From contig NZ_JAHBDQ010000005.1 of NCBI RefSeq assembly GCF_019956555.1, forward strand, positions 116,100 to 180,099: 64,000 bases of DNA, read 5' to 3'. Shown here one piece after another: positions 51,460 to 58,572 of this stretch. The position numbers and the translations under genes are program-made. Origin of the DNA: Pseudomonas sp. A-RE-19. Its GTDB lineage: Bacteria > Pseudomonadota > Gammaproteobacteria > Pseudomonadales > Pseudomonadaceae. The notes under the pieces were generated by a model that saw nothing but the letters and a program-made list of their open reading frames with translations, did not search any database and was not told the origin of the DNA. Positions within the stretch are counted from its first letter, which is position 1. Every line of letters starts with the position of its first letter.

Positions 51460-52292
51460 TGACGGTTCCCCACGGCGGGTGTCGGCTGAGCATTCGGTTC
51501 GCCTAAAAGCTGCGCGAACGCGCTTGCGCCGTAGGCATCACTCATCAGAAAGCGCGGCAGGGCGAGTAGTCGCGCGTGCCGGTCTGCCTTGCGCGCTTGC
51601 AGTGTGAAGGCGACGGTGTAACCCTCGTCGGCGGCGAGTGCGATCAACTCGTCGTCGTAGATACCGAACGGCCACGCGAGCATGTCGACATGCGCACCGG
51701 TTTGCGACTCGATGCGTTGGCGCGATTTGTTGAGTTGTGTACGGACGAATTGCTGGAAGTCCGCCGGCGTGCGATGCCTTCGCTCGACGTTGAAATTGGG
51801 ATGCCAGAACGTATGCGACTGAATGTCGATGAGTCCGGTCTGTCTCAGGGCTCGTAGTTGCTCCCAGGTCAACGCGTAGGAGGCGTTCGAGATCGCCGAT
51901 GGGTAGATAAACAGGGTGACCGGAAAACGCTCGCGCAGTACGACGGGCAGCAGTTTGTCGAATACCGAACGATGCCCGTCATCGACTGTGATCGCCACCG
52001 GCTTGTGCGGTAACGTCGCTTTTGGATCTTGCAGCCAGTCGACAACCTCACGCAGCGACACGATGTGGTAACCCTGCTCGTGCAGGACGCGCAACTGGGT
52101 TTCGAACGTGCTCATCCGCACGGTCATCGAGTCGTCTGCCGTGTCTGAAAAGCGGTGGTAAACGAGGATCGTGGCGCTCTGAGCGGTTCCATCCTCCCCC
52201 CAGGCAAGCCCGCAGAGGCACATCAGCACGATGCACGCCAGACGCCGACATACGGCGCTGCTGTCGATGCACGCCATGATTTTTTCATACAT
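51456..52292 (-). CDS. Polysaccharide deacetylase (NodB-fold)
   Basis: 278 residues. A signal peptide near residues 10-34 (LACIVLMCLCGLAWG) is followed by a NodB domain with the catalytic VAITVDDGH (aspartate pair) and metal-binding SHTFWH, plus MLAWPFGIYDDE. Likely removes N-acetyl groups from a surface polysaccharide or peptidoglycan. The start is the ATG at 52292 with AGGAG seven bases upstream; 35 upstream codons in the same frame are not needed. First gene of the cassette; shares the divergent region with the nitroreductase. Confidence 0.86.
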   Translation of the reverse strand: MYEKIMACIDSSAVCRRLACIVLMCLCGLAWGEDGTAQSATILVYHRFSDTADDSMTVRMSTFETQLRVLHEQGYHIVSLREVVDWLQDPKATLPHKPVAITVDDGHRSVFDKLLPVVLRERFPVTLFIYPSAISNASYALTWEQLRALRQTGLIDIQSHTFWHPNFNVERRHRTPADFQQFVRTQLNKSRQRIESQTGAHVDMLAWPFGIYDDELIALAADEGYTVAFTLQARKADRHARLLALPRFLMSDAYGASAFAQLLGEPNAQPTPAVGNRQ

Positions 52293-52469
52293 GTCAGCGC
52301 TCCTGCGTGAGCCAAGTTCACTCGCCTTATCCATCTCGCGAGCGTGAGGCGTATCCAGTGTGCGGTGGGCGCACATCGTCCTTCTGATGCAGATCAATTT
52401 CGCGCGACATGGAGCCGCTCAGAGGCGCGCGAGCGGTCAGACGAAACGAGAGGCCGGTTGCGTCTTGAT

Positions 52470-52483
52470 CTGATCTAAATCAA
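52470..52483. promoter_or_regulatory. Anr/FNR-like site between the deacetylase and nitroreductase genes
   Basis: CTGATCTAAATCAA matches TTGAT-N4-ATCAA with one base changed. Centred 64 bases before the nitroreductase ATG and ~184 bases before the deacetylase ATG on the other strand, so it most likely serves the nitroreductase and possibly both. No obvious -10 at the ideal spacing. The rest of 52293-52540 shows no gene. Confidence 0.6.
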
Positions 52484-52540
52484 TAGCACATCCTCGTCGG
52501 CGCGCGACTTTGTGAGACGACACTATTGGAGGTTGCCGAC

Positions 52541-53101
52541 ATGAATATCAACGACGCGATCCTGGGCCGTCGCTCGACGCGTGAGTACACGACACAAGCC
52601 GTTGATGAACACATCATTCGTGGTTTGATCAACGCCGCGGTCCATGCACCCAGCGCAGTCAACCAACAACCGTGGGCGTTCACGGTGATACGCGATCAAG
52701 GACTGCTGGATCGGGTCTCGCGCGAAGCGAAGGCCTACATGCTCGCGACGATGCCCTCGGGAACCCGGTCCGAACACTTTCGTTCGATGCTCAATGATGA
52801 AAACTTTCACATCTTCTATCACGCACCGGTACTGATCCTGATTTCGGGGAATGCGCCAGGTGAGTGGGTCGTCGAAGACTGCGCATTGGCCGCCGAGAAT
52901 CTGATGCTGGCTGCGTACGCTGATGGACTCGGCACCTGCTGGATCGGTTTCGCCCAAGGTTTTCTCAATACCCCGGATGGAAAGAAAGCACTGGGTCTTC
53001 CCGCCGAGTGGACGCCCGTCGCGCCCATCATCGTGGGTCATCCGAAGTCCGCACCGTTGCCCGTTTCGCACAAGGAGCCAGAGATCCGCTGGATCGGCTG
53101 A
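52541..53101 (+). CDS. Nitroreductase family flavoprotein
   Basis: 186 residues of the FMN-dependent nitroreductase fold: RRSTREYTTQAV (FMN phosphate contact), APSAVNQQPW and the GLGTCWIGFAQGF region near 130. Reduces nitro-aromatics, quinones or similar acceptors with NAD(P)H. The start is the ATG at 52541 with GGAGG eight bases upstream. A common companion in oxygen-limitation regulons, where it may provide an electron sink (inference). Confidence 0.88.
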   Translation: MNINDAILGRRSTREYTTQAVDEHIIRGLINAAVHAPSAVNQQPWAFTVIRDQGLLDRVSREAKAYMLATMPSGTRSEHFRSMLNDENFHIFYHAPVLILISGNAPGEWVVEDCALAAENLMLAAYADGLGTCWIGFAQGFLNTPDGKKALGLPAEWTPVAPIIVGHPKSAPLPVSHKEPEIRWIG

Positions 53102-53228
53102 TTTGCTGACGCAACCGACCGTCTATCCGCTGGCCCGCTTGTCTGGCGGTTTTCTGATGTGGATCAGATTCTGCCCCTGACTGGCTCCTATCCTCGAATA
53201 CTCCCCATGGTGTTGAGATGAGCTGAAA

Positions 53229-53810
53229 ATGAACAGATCAAGCCTGATCGGCCAATGCCTGTTGATAGCGGCAAGCGTTTTACTGTGGCCCTCTACCAGC
53301 GTTTTCGCCTACCCGCCGATGTCATCGCCAGGTGGCATGTTCCATCACCTCCCGGATTTCGATTGGGTCAACCATACGCAGCAGACCCTGGATGACCTCA
53401 AGGGCAAGCTCAATCTCAAGCCTGAGCAAATGCCCGCCTGGGATACATGGGCCACGGGGGTCGTCACGGATGCCCAGCAGCAACTGGAAAAGGACAAAAC
53501 CGGGCACGACGAAATGGCAAGCGCAAAGAAAGCTCCGATGGATGAAACGACGCCGGAGAGAATGGCAAAAGGGATAGCGCGTCTGCGTGCACAAACCGAC
53601 TGGATGCAGGCGCATCTGGCGCGTCTGGATGCTGCTCAGGTGCGTACCAAAACCTTCTACGACGCTCTGGAGACTGAACAGAAAACCATATTCGACCTGT
53701 TCTGGACGGTGATGCATCACCGCAACTCCGGCTATGACGGTTCGCGGATGCCAATGCACATGTTCAGACCGCAAATGGACGGCGACCAGGACGAAACAGG
53801 CAAACAGTAA
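53229..53810 (+). CDS. Spy/CpxP-like periplasmic protein (LTXXQ family)
   Basis: 193 residues with a signal peptide (GQCLLIAASVLLWPSTSVFA). The helical mature region has LNLKPEQMPAWDTWA, a pattern of the LTxxQ repeat of Spy/CpxP, a helical hook-like region with ARLRAQTDWMQAHLARL, and a His/Met-rich end (MHHRN, MPMHMF). Family members are ATP-independent chaperones or envelope-stress modulators. Next to another small secreted protein. The His/Met residues could bind metal (inference). Confidence 0.75.
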   Translation: MNRSSLIGQCLLIAASVLLWPSTSVFAYPPMSSPGGMFHHLPDFDWVNHTQQTLDDLKGKLNLKPEQMPAWDTWATGVVTDAQQQLEKDKTGHDEMASAKKAPMDETTPERMAKGIARLRAQTDWMQAHLARLDAAQVRTKTFYDALETEQKTIFDLFWTVMHHRNSGYDGSRMPMHMFRPQMDGDQDETGKQ

Positions 53811-53841
53811 GCGCTGCTCACTGTTCGATTGGGTAAACATC

Positions 53842-54261
53842 ATGAACATCGACGCGGTAAAACGTTGCGCGCTGACAGGGCTGATCCTGATCGCCACAGG
53901 CTTTGCATTACCGGCCAATGCCGATTCGCACAGAGGCGGCGCAGGTCCATTCTGGTGGGGAATAGGTCTGGGTTTGGGACTGGGTTGGGAGGCCGCGCAC
54001 ATCCGCGGCCCGTATTACTACCCGGCCTATCCGGTTTATTACTACCCCGCACCGGGTTACTACTACCCCGCCAGTCCTCCCACGGTGATTATCGAATCGC
54101 CTCCGGCACTCCCCCCGCCCGGGGGGACAGCACCGTCCGCCGCCCAGCCAGCCCCCAATTGGTATTACTGCGATTCAGCCAGAGGCTACTACCCCTATGT
54201 GCGCCAGTGTCCTGAACCGTGGCGCAGGGTTCCCGCGACACCGCCTGGCCAAATACGCTGA
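53842..54261 (+). CDS. Small secreted Tyr/Pro-rich protein
   Basis: 139 residues. A signal peptide (ALTGLILIATGFALPANA) is followed by WWGIGLGLGLGWEAA and then a striking Tyr/Pro-rich stretch (GPYYYPAYPVYYYPAPGYYY) and a second Pro-rich run. The C-terminus has two cysteines (YYCDSARGYYPYVRQC), probably disulphide-bonded. The start at 53842 has only a weak ribosome-binding site. Function unknown; the form is that of small envelope proteins of the YXWGXW/Pro-Tyr type. Co-directional with the Spy-like gene, 31 bases downstream. Confidence 0.7.
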   Translation: MNIDAVKRCALTGLILIATGFALPANADSHRGGAGPFWWGIGLGLGLGWEAAHIRGPYYYPAYPVYYYPAPGYYYPASPPTVIIESPPALPPPGGTAPSAAQPAPNWYYCDSARGYYPYVRQCPEPWRRVPATPPGQIR

Positions 54262-54321
54262 CGTGCGGCCGGTATCCGGCACTTGCTGCTGCCTGACTTC
54301 AACCCTTGATCAATTGCACCG

Positions 54322-54888
54322 TCAGCGGGCGGCGCCATGACGCAGCACTTCAATGCAAAACTCCATTTCGTAGGGAGGCACGTTGCATTCGACGATGTCA
54401 TGGGGAGCAACTTGCAGGTGCACGCCGACAATATAGGCATGGACCGGCTGCTGGCAGACATGCCGGTCGACCAGTACCGCCGTGTAGACCCGACGAGCAC
54501 CGAGTTGCGCCAGGTACGCGCAGGTGCGCAGAAGTGAATGGCCTTCAAACAGCACATCATCGACAACCAGCAGGGTGGTGTTGGCAAGGTCCAGCGTGCT
54601 GAGCAGTGGGTTCTCGGTCAGTTCCGTGTGTGCATGCAGCACCTTGAGGTCGTCGGCATAGCGCTTGACCTTCAGGGGGTAGAGAGGCAGTTCCGGCTGG
54701 CCGGTCTGACGTGACAGGTGTTGCTGTAAACGCTGTGCCAGAGGCTCACCGCGGCGTTGGATGCCAATCAGCGCCGCTTGGGCGGGCGGCAACAGTATGG
54801 CGGCCTGGCGCGCCATCGCCTGCAGCACCGAATCGAGTTCATCACTGTCGTACAAGCGCAATCGCTGACCCGCAGGTGGAGGCGGCAT
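54322..54888 (-). CDS. Phosphoribosyltransferase family protein (PyrR-like)
   Basis: 188 residues. A type I phosphoribosyltransferase fold with the PRPP loop LLVVDDVLFEGHSLL and a PyrR-like insert (LPLYPLKVKRYADD) before it. PyrR proteins use uracil or regulate pyrimidine genes. This one is an island member and lies between the small secreted proteins and the second phosphoribosyltransferase. Its C-terminus (VECNVPPYEMEFCIEVL) is extended relative to PyrR. Function beyond the PRT fold is not clear. Confidence 0.8.
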   Translation of the reverse strand: MPPPPAGQRLRLYDSDELDSVLQAMARQAAILLPPAQAALIGIQRRGEPLAQRLQQHLSRQTGQPELPLYPLKVKRYADDLKVLHAHTELTENPLLSTLDLANTTLLVVDDVLFEGHSLLRTCAYLAQLGARRVYTAVLVDRHVCQQPVHAYIVGVHLQVAPHDIVECNVPPYEMEFCIEVLRHGAAR

Positions 54889-54995
54889 GGCAGTCTCCCG
54901 TCGAGAGCCGATGGGTGAATCATAGCGTAAGGCTGTGTTGGGGCACGTGCGAGATTCCTGGGAGGTTGGTCCACTGGACGACCTTGCGCGGGGAC

Positions 54996-55009
54996 TTGAT
55001 ATAAATCAA
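54996..55009 (+). promoter_or_regulatory. Anr/FNR box upstream of the COG1926 phosphoribosyltransferase
   Basis: TTGATATAAATCAA is a perfect palindromic Anr/FNR site. A -41.5 placement puts the -10 on GAATCT (55032-55037) and the transcription start near 55044. This arrangement is identical to the usp promoter. On the opposite strand no matching -10 is seen, so it most likely serves the plus-strand genes. Confidence 0.85.
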
Positions 55010-55139
55010 CAACAAGGAGACTTCAGGAGCGGAATCTAAACCAAGGATGATGCTTGATTCAGTGAGGACGCGACGGCTGCCCACGGTCAGGGCGGTGTGA
55101 TACGAACCGACAGGCGTGATCGCCCGGGGAGGTGTTCAA
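55010..55139 (+). promoter_or_regulatory. Promoter and 5' leader, paralogous to the usp leader
   Basis: Bases 54996-55082 align without gaps to 41514-41600. A short frame from ATG 55047 (or 55050) to the stop at 55098-55100 encodes ~16-17 residues; its counterpart upstream of usp is in the same register. After the shared block the leader continues for 57 bases to the GTG start of the downstream gene and has GGGGAGG near its end. Confidence 0.6.
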
Positions 55140-55847
55140 GTGATTCAAGGTCCCTCATCGCAAACCATCTTGCGTGACCGGGTAGATGCCGGCCGGCGCC
55201 TGGTGGAACCGTTGCTTAAATACGCTAAAAGAGCCGATGTCATCGTTCTCGCCTTACCCCGTGGCGGCGTTCCGGTGGCCTATGAAGTGGCCACGGCGCT
55301 GGAGGTGCGCCTTGATCTGATGCTGGTCCGCAAGCTGGGGGTGCCATTCCATGAGGAGTTCGCCATGGGCGCCATTGCCAGTGGCGGCATCCAAATCGTC
55401 AATGACAATGCGCTGCGGGCAAACCGTATCGATCAACGCACGTTCGATAACGTGGTTGCACGGGAAACGCAGGAGCTGTTGCGTCGCGAGCATGCATACC
55501 GTGGGACGCGCGCGCCGGTGCAACTCAAGGATCAGGTGGTGATTCTGGTCGACGACGGCCTGGCGACCGGCGCCTCGATGATGGCGGCGATACAGGCGGT
55601 ACGCTTGCAAGCACCGTCCCGCATCGTCGTTGCGGTGCCGGTGGCACCGCTTGATACGCTCGAAGCCCTGTATGGCGAAGTCGACGAGGTGATCTGCCCG
55701 CTCATTCCTGAGTGGATGATGTCGATCGGTTATTGGTACATGAACTTTTCCCAGACCTCGGACAATGAAGTCATCGATCTTTTGCAACGGGCCTGGCGCA
55801 GAGAATCCGGCGGGAGTGTTCCCGGTCAGGAGGATTCAAATGATTGA
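55140..55847 (+). CDS. Phosphoribosyltransferase (COG1926 type)
   Basis: 235 residues starting at the GTG 55140 with GGGGAGG seven bases upstream; an in-frame GTG eight codons earlier sits before that site. PRT signatures are LALPRGGVPVAYEVA and the PRPP loop VILVDDGLATGAS near residue 130. This group is often found with a serine hydrolase and universal stress proteins in low-oxygen islands. Its base substrate is unknown. Overlaps the following hydrolase by eight bases. Confidence 0.85.
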   Translation: MIQGPSSQTILRDRVDAGRRLVEPLLKYAKRADVIVLALPRGGVPVAYEVATALEVRLDLMLVRKLGVPFHEEFAMGAIASGGIQIVNDNALRANRIDQRTFDNVVARETQELLRREHAYRGTRAPVQLKDQVVILVDDGLATGASMMAAIQAVRLQAPSRIVVAVPVAPLDTLEALYGEVDEVICPLIPEWMMSIGYWYMNFSQTSDNEVIDLLQRAWRRESGGSVPGQEDSND

Positions 55848-56517
55848 GCCGCGCTATCGAAAGCTGGACCTGGGGGACGTGGCGCTGTCTGCCGACCTGC
55901 GTCTGCCAGTGAACGCTGTCGGCCTGGTGGTCTTCGTCCATGGCAGCGGCAGCAGTCGTTCAAGCCCGCGTAATCAACAAGTCGCCGAGTCGCTGGCCCG
56001 GCGGGGGCTGGGCACATTACTGTTCGATCTGCTCACCGAACCGGAGCAACGCCTGGACAATCAGACCCGGAAATTGCGTTTCGACATCGAGCTGCTTTCC
56101 GGGCGACTGGTGAAGGTGATCGACTGGATTGGCCACGATGCCGAACTGCAACAGCTTCGGATCGGACTGTTCGGCGCCAGCACCGGTGCCGCTGCGGCGC
56201 TATTGGCAGCAGCCGAGCGGGCGGACGTGGTGCATGCCGTGGTGAGCCGAGGAGGGCGGACCGACCTTGCGGGTGCGGCGCTGGCCCGAGTCAAGGCACC
56301 GACCCTGCAGATTGTCGGTGAGCACGATCCGGTGGTGATCAGTCTTAATGTGCAAAGCAGTCATGCCTTGCACTGTGAGAAACGTCTGGAAGTCGTGCCG
56401 GGCGCTACCCATCTTTTTGAAGAAACAGGCGCCCTCGAGGCAGTCGCCAGGCTGGCTGGCGACTGGTTCGAGCGATATTTGCACGGTGGTCGTCCAGCGT
56501 CGACCACCCCCGACTGA
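55840..56517 (+). CDS. Alpha/beta hydrolase, dienelactone-hydrolase-like
   Basis: 225 residues of the alpha/beta-hydrolase fold with HGSGSSR (oxyanion area), the nucleophile elbow GASTGA, the acid in GEHDPV and the catalytic histidine in GATHLF. The start ATG at 55840 lies within the end of the phosphoribosyltransferase gene and has AGGAGG six bases before it. Substrate unknown. Constantly linked with COG1926 PRTs, which suggests a joint function in a stress process (inference). Confidence 0.85.
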   Translation: MIEPRYRKLDLGDVALSADLRLPVNAVGLVVFVHGSGSSRSSPRNQQVAESLARRGLGTLLFDLLTEPEQRLDNQTRKLRFDIELLSGRLVKVIDWIGHDAELQQLRIGLFGASTGAAAALLAAAERADVVHAVVSRGGRTDLAGAALARVKAPTLQIVGEHDPVVISLNVQSSHALHCEKRLEVVPGATHLFEETGALEAVARLAGDWFERYLHGGRPASTTPD

Positions 56518-56523
56518 TGCTTG

Positions 56524-57891
56524 TCATACGCCAAATGGAAAGGTTTCGTCTTCCGGTTCCAGCGTCTGGCTTTTTGGCAACGGCAAGGCCGTCACCGGTT
56601 GCGTCTGTTCAATCCAGACCATGGCGTCGAATTGCTCGGCGAGCACCGCTTCGAAGTAGTGACTGCTGCGTTCGGTTTCGGGGCGATAAATCACACCGAT
56701 GGCCCGCTCCAGCAGAGGTTCGGACAGGGCTCGACGCAGGTCTTTTCGCTGCGGATCTCGCCAGTCGGTCAATGACGCCGGGACGCCGGCCTTGAGGAAC
56801 TGACGCTCCCAACTGTCTGGACGAGACGGCCGGATGTCCTTGATGAGCATCTCACCATCCCAGTCATCGGCCGCGGCCACTTGGCCACGGTCGGTGCTCA
56901 TGCCGATCAGAACGACATCGCGTCCATAGGCACTTCGGCACAACTGACCGATATTGAACTGCCCCCTCCAGCCCATCTGCGTGGCGGCTGCATTGCCGAT
57001 ATGGGAATTGTGCGCCCACACCACAGCCTTGGCTTGAGGGCCTCGGTGCTCAAGCAACGCCCGTAATGTGTCGAACATATGCCTGTCACGCAGGTTCCAG
57101 GAGGCGGTCGAGCCTCGATAAATCGCTCGGTAGTATTGTTCCGCCGCCTGGACGACCCGGGCGTTTTGCGTTGCATTGAAGAACGCCTCATCGTCCTTGA
57201 TAAACCCGGCCAACTGTTCGGCCAGCATGGCATTGAGCTGTTCGACCACCGCCTGTTCGCAGGGCATCACACCGTCGCGTTCGACGAAGTGGCCGTACAG
57301 CGCAGGATCATCCTGCCAGGGGGTCAGACAGCCATAGCGCCGCCGAGCTTCATGTGCCAGCTGCGGGTCAACATGGTCCAGATAACCCAGCACTTCATGA
57401 ATCGAGTTGCGCAAACTGTAAACGTCGAGGCCTCGAAACTCGACGCGACGTTCAGGCGCGTGTTTGTGGTTGTACTGATGCAGCCAGTGGGCGAACGCTT
57501 TCACATCGGTATTGCGCCACATCCAGGTCGGGAACCGGCTGAAGATGTGACGTGTCCACGCCGAATGCGCCAGCCCTCGGGCATAACGGTCAACATGGCC
57601 GGCGTCTGGCCAGTCGGCTTCAACGGCAACAATGTTGAACCCATGCTGCTCGATCAGCCGTTGGGTAATCGCCGCCCGGGTCCGATAAAAATCGCTGGTG
57701 CCATGGCTGGCTTCACCGATCATCACCACACGCGCATCCGCGTAGCGGTCGAACATTTCACCAAAAGCGGGTGAATCCAGTTCCGGCAGGGGCTCGGCGT
57801 ATTGACGCAAGAGCGGGGCGATGGAGGCCTCGTCAATGTGTGCATGTGAGCCGTAAAGTGTGTTCAGCATGTCTTGGGAAGGTGTGTTCAT
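56524..57891 (-). CDS. Erythromycin esterase-like protein
   Basis: 455 residues of the EreA/ChaN-like superfamily: VMIGEASHGTSDFYR (with conserved Glu and His), VAVEADWPDAGHVDRY, VVWAHNSHIGNA and a C-terminal VIYRPETER. True erythromycin esterases open macrolide lactones, but most proteins of this size in stress islands have no known macrolide role. The start is the ATG at 57891 with AGGGTG six bases upstream. It converges with the hydrolase gene and follows hsp20 by 60 bases. Confidence 0.85.
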   Translation of the reverse strand: MNTPSQDMLNTLYGSHAHIDEASIAPLLRQYAEPLPELDSPAFGEMFDRYADARVVMIGEASHGTSDFYRTRAAITQRLIEQHGFNIVAVEADWPDAGHVDRYARGLAHSAWTRHIFSRFPTWMWRNTDVKAFAHWLHQYNHKHAPERRVEFRGLDVYSLRNSIHEVLGYLDHVDPQLAHEARRRYGCLTPWQDDPALYGHFVERDGVMPCEQAVVEQLNAMLAEQLAGFIKDDEAFFNATQNARVVQAAEQYYRAIYRGSTASWNLRDRHMFDTLRALLEHRGPQAKAVVWAHNSHIGNAAATQMGWRGQFNIGQLCRSAYGRDVVLIGMSTDRGQVAAADDWDGEMLIKDIRPSRPDSWERQFLKAGVPASLTDWRDPQRKDLRRALSEPLLERAIGVIYRPETERSSHYFEAVLAEQFDAMVWIEQTQPVTALPLPKSQTLEPEDETFPFGV

Positions 57892-57904
57892 GAACGTCAC
57901 CCTA

Positions 57905-57936
57905 CAAAGCCCCCGTCGGTTTCCCGACAAGGGGGC
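57905..57936 (-). terminator. Hairpin terminator after hsp20
   Basis: Reading on the minus strand, GCCCCCTTGTCGGGAAACCG pairs with the following ACGGGGGC-type arm (57909-57936), then TTTG. It lies 16 bases beyond the hsp20 stop and before the esterase start. The T run is short, so termination may be partial. Confidence 0.6.
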
Positions 57937-57951
57937 AGGACTTCCAGAGAG

Positions 57952-58494
57952 TCAATCGGCTTTGATCGGCACGACTTTATCCGCTTTCATGGCTTCGGGC
58001 TTTTTCGGCAGGGAGACCTTCAGCACACCTTTGCTGAAACTTGCTTCGATTTTATCGGCGTCGACGCCTTTGGGCAGGTTGAACATCCGTTCGAAGGAGC
58101 CGTAGCTACGCTCGCTAAGGTAGTAGCCCTTCCTTTTCTCCTCCTTCTCCTCTTTCTTTTCCCCTTTGATGGTCAGGCTGCCGTTGGACAGTTTGATCTC
58201 GATGTTCTTCTGATCCATACCGGGCAGTTCGGCAGTGACTTCGAAGCTTTTATCATTCTCGGTGATGTCCACCGCAGGCATTCCGCGGCCTGGCAGCTCC
58301 CGGCGCCACAGGGGGTCTACATCGAATAATCCACGGCCGAATGTCGACAACCCTGAACCGCGATTGAAGTCTTCGAACAGGTGATCCACCTGTTGGCGAA
58401 GCTTTTCAAAGGGCCGCCACAGATCGGGTGTCGATGGGCGCAGACCGGTTTTTTCTTCGGTCTTCACGGGTACTTTTTTCGCAGAGTCGGTCAT
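57952..58494 (-). CDS. Small heat shock protein Hsp20
   Basis: 180 residues with an alpha-crystallin domain (~70-165): MPAVDITENDKSFEV, AELPGMDQKNIEI, SFERMFNLP and the C-terminal GVLKVSLPK. ATP-independent holdase that keeps unfolding proteins soluble. A strongly charged EKKEEKEEKRK loop sits in the middle. The start ATG at 58494 has GTGGAG seven bases upstream; 24 additional upstream codons in frame are rejected. Related Hsp20 proteins are signature members of transmissible heat-resistance loci. Confidence 0.92.
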   Translation of the reverse strand: MTDSAKKVPVKTEEKTGLRPSTPDLWRPFEKLRQQVDHLFEDFNRGSGLSTFGRGLFDVDPLWRRELPGRGMPAVDITENDKSFEVTAELPGMDQKNIEIKLSNGSLTIKGEKKEEKEEKRKGYYLSERSYGSFERMFNLPKGVDADKIEASFSKGVLKVSLPKKPEAMKADKVVPIKAD

Positions 58495-58572
58495 TTCATT
58501 TCTCCACTGAGTGAATAGGCGGGCGGCGATATGCCGGCCCACCACGACAGAACAAGAACCCCACATTGCCCC

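Noticed and set aside
54308..54316. TTGATCAA near the end of the PyrR-like gene
   Set aside because: The two half-sites are fused with no N4 spacer, so it is not an Anr/FNR site.
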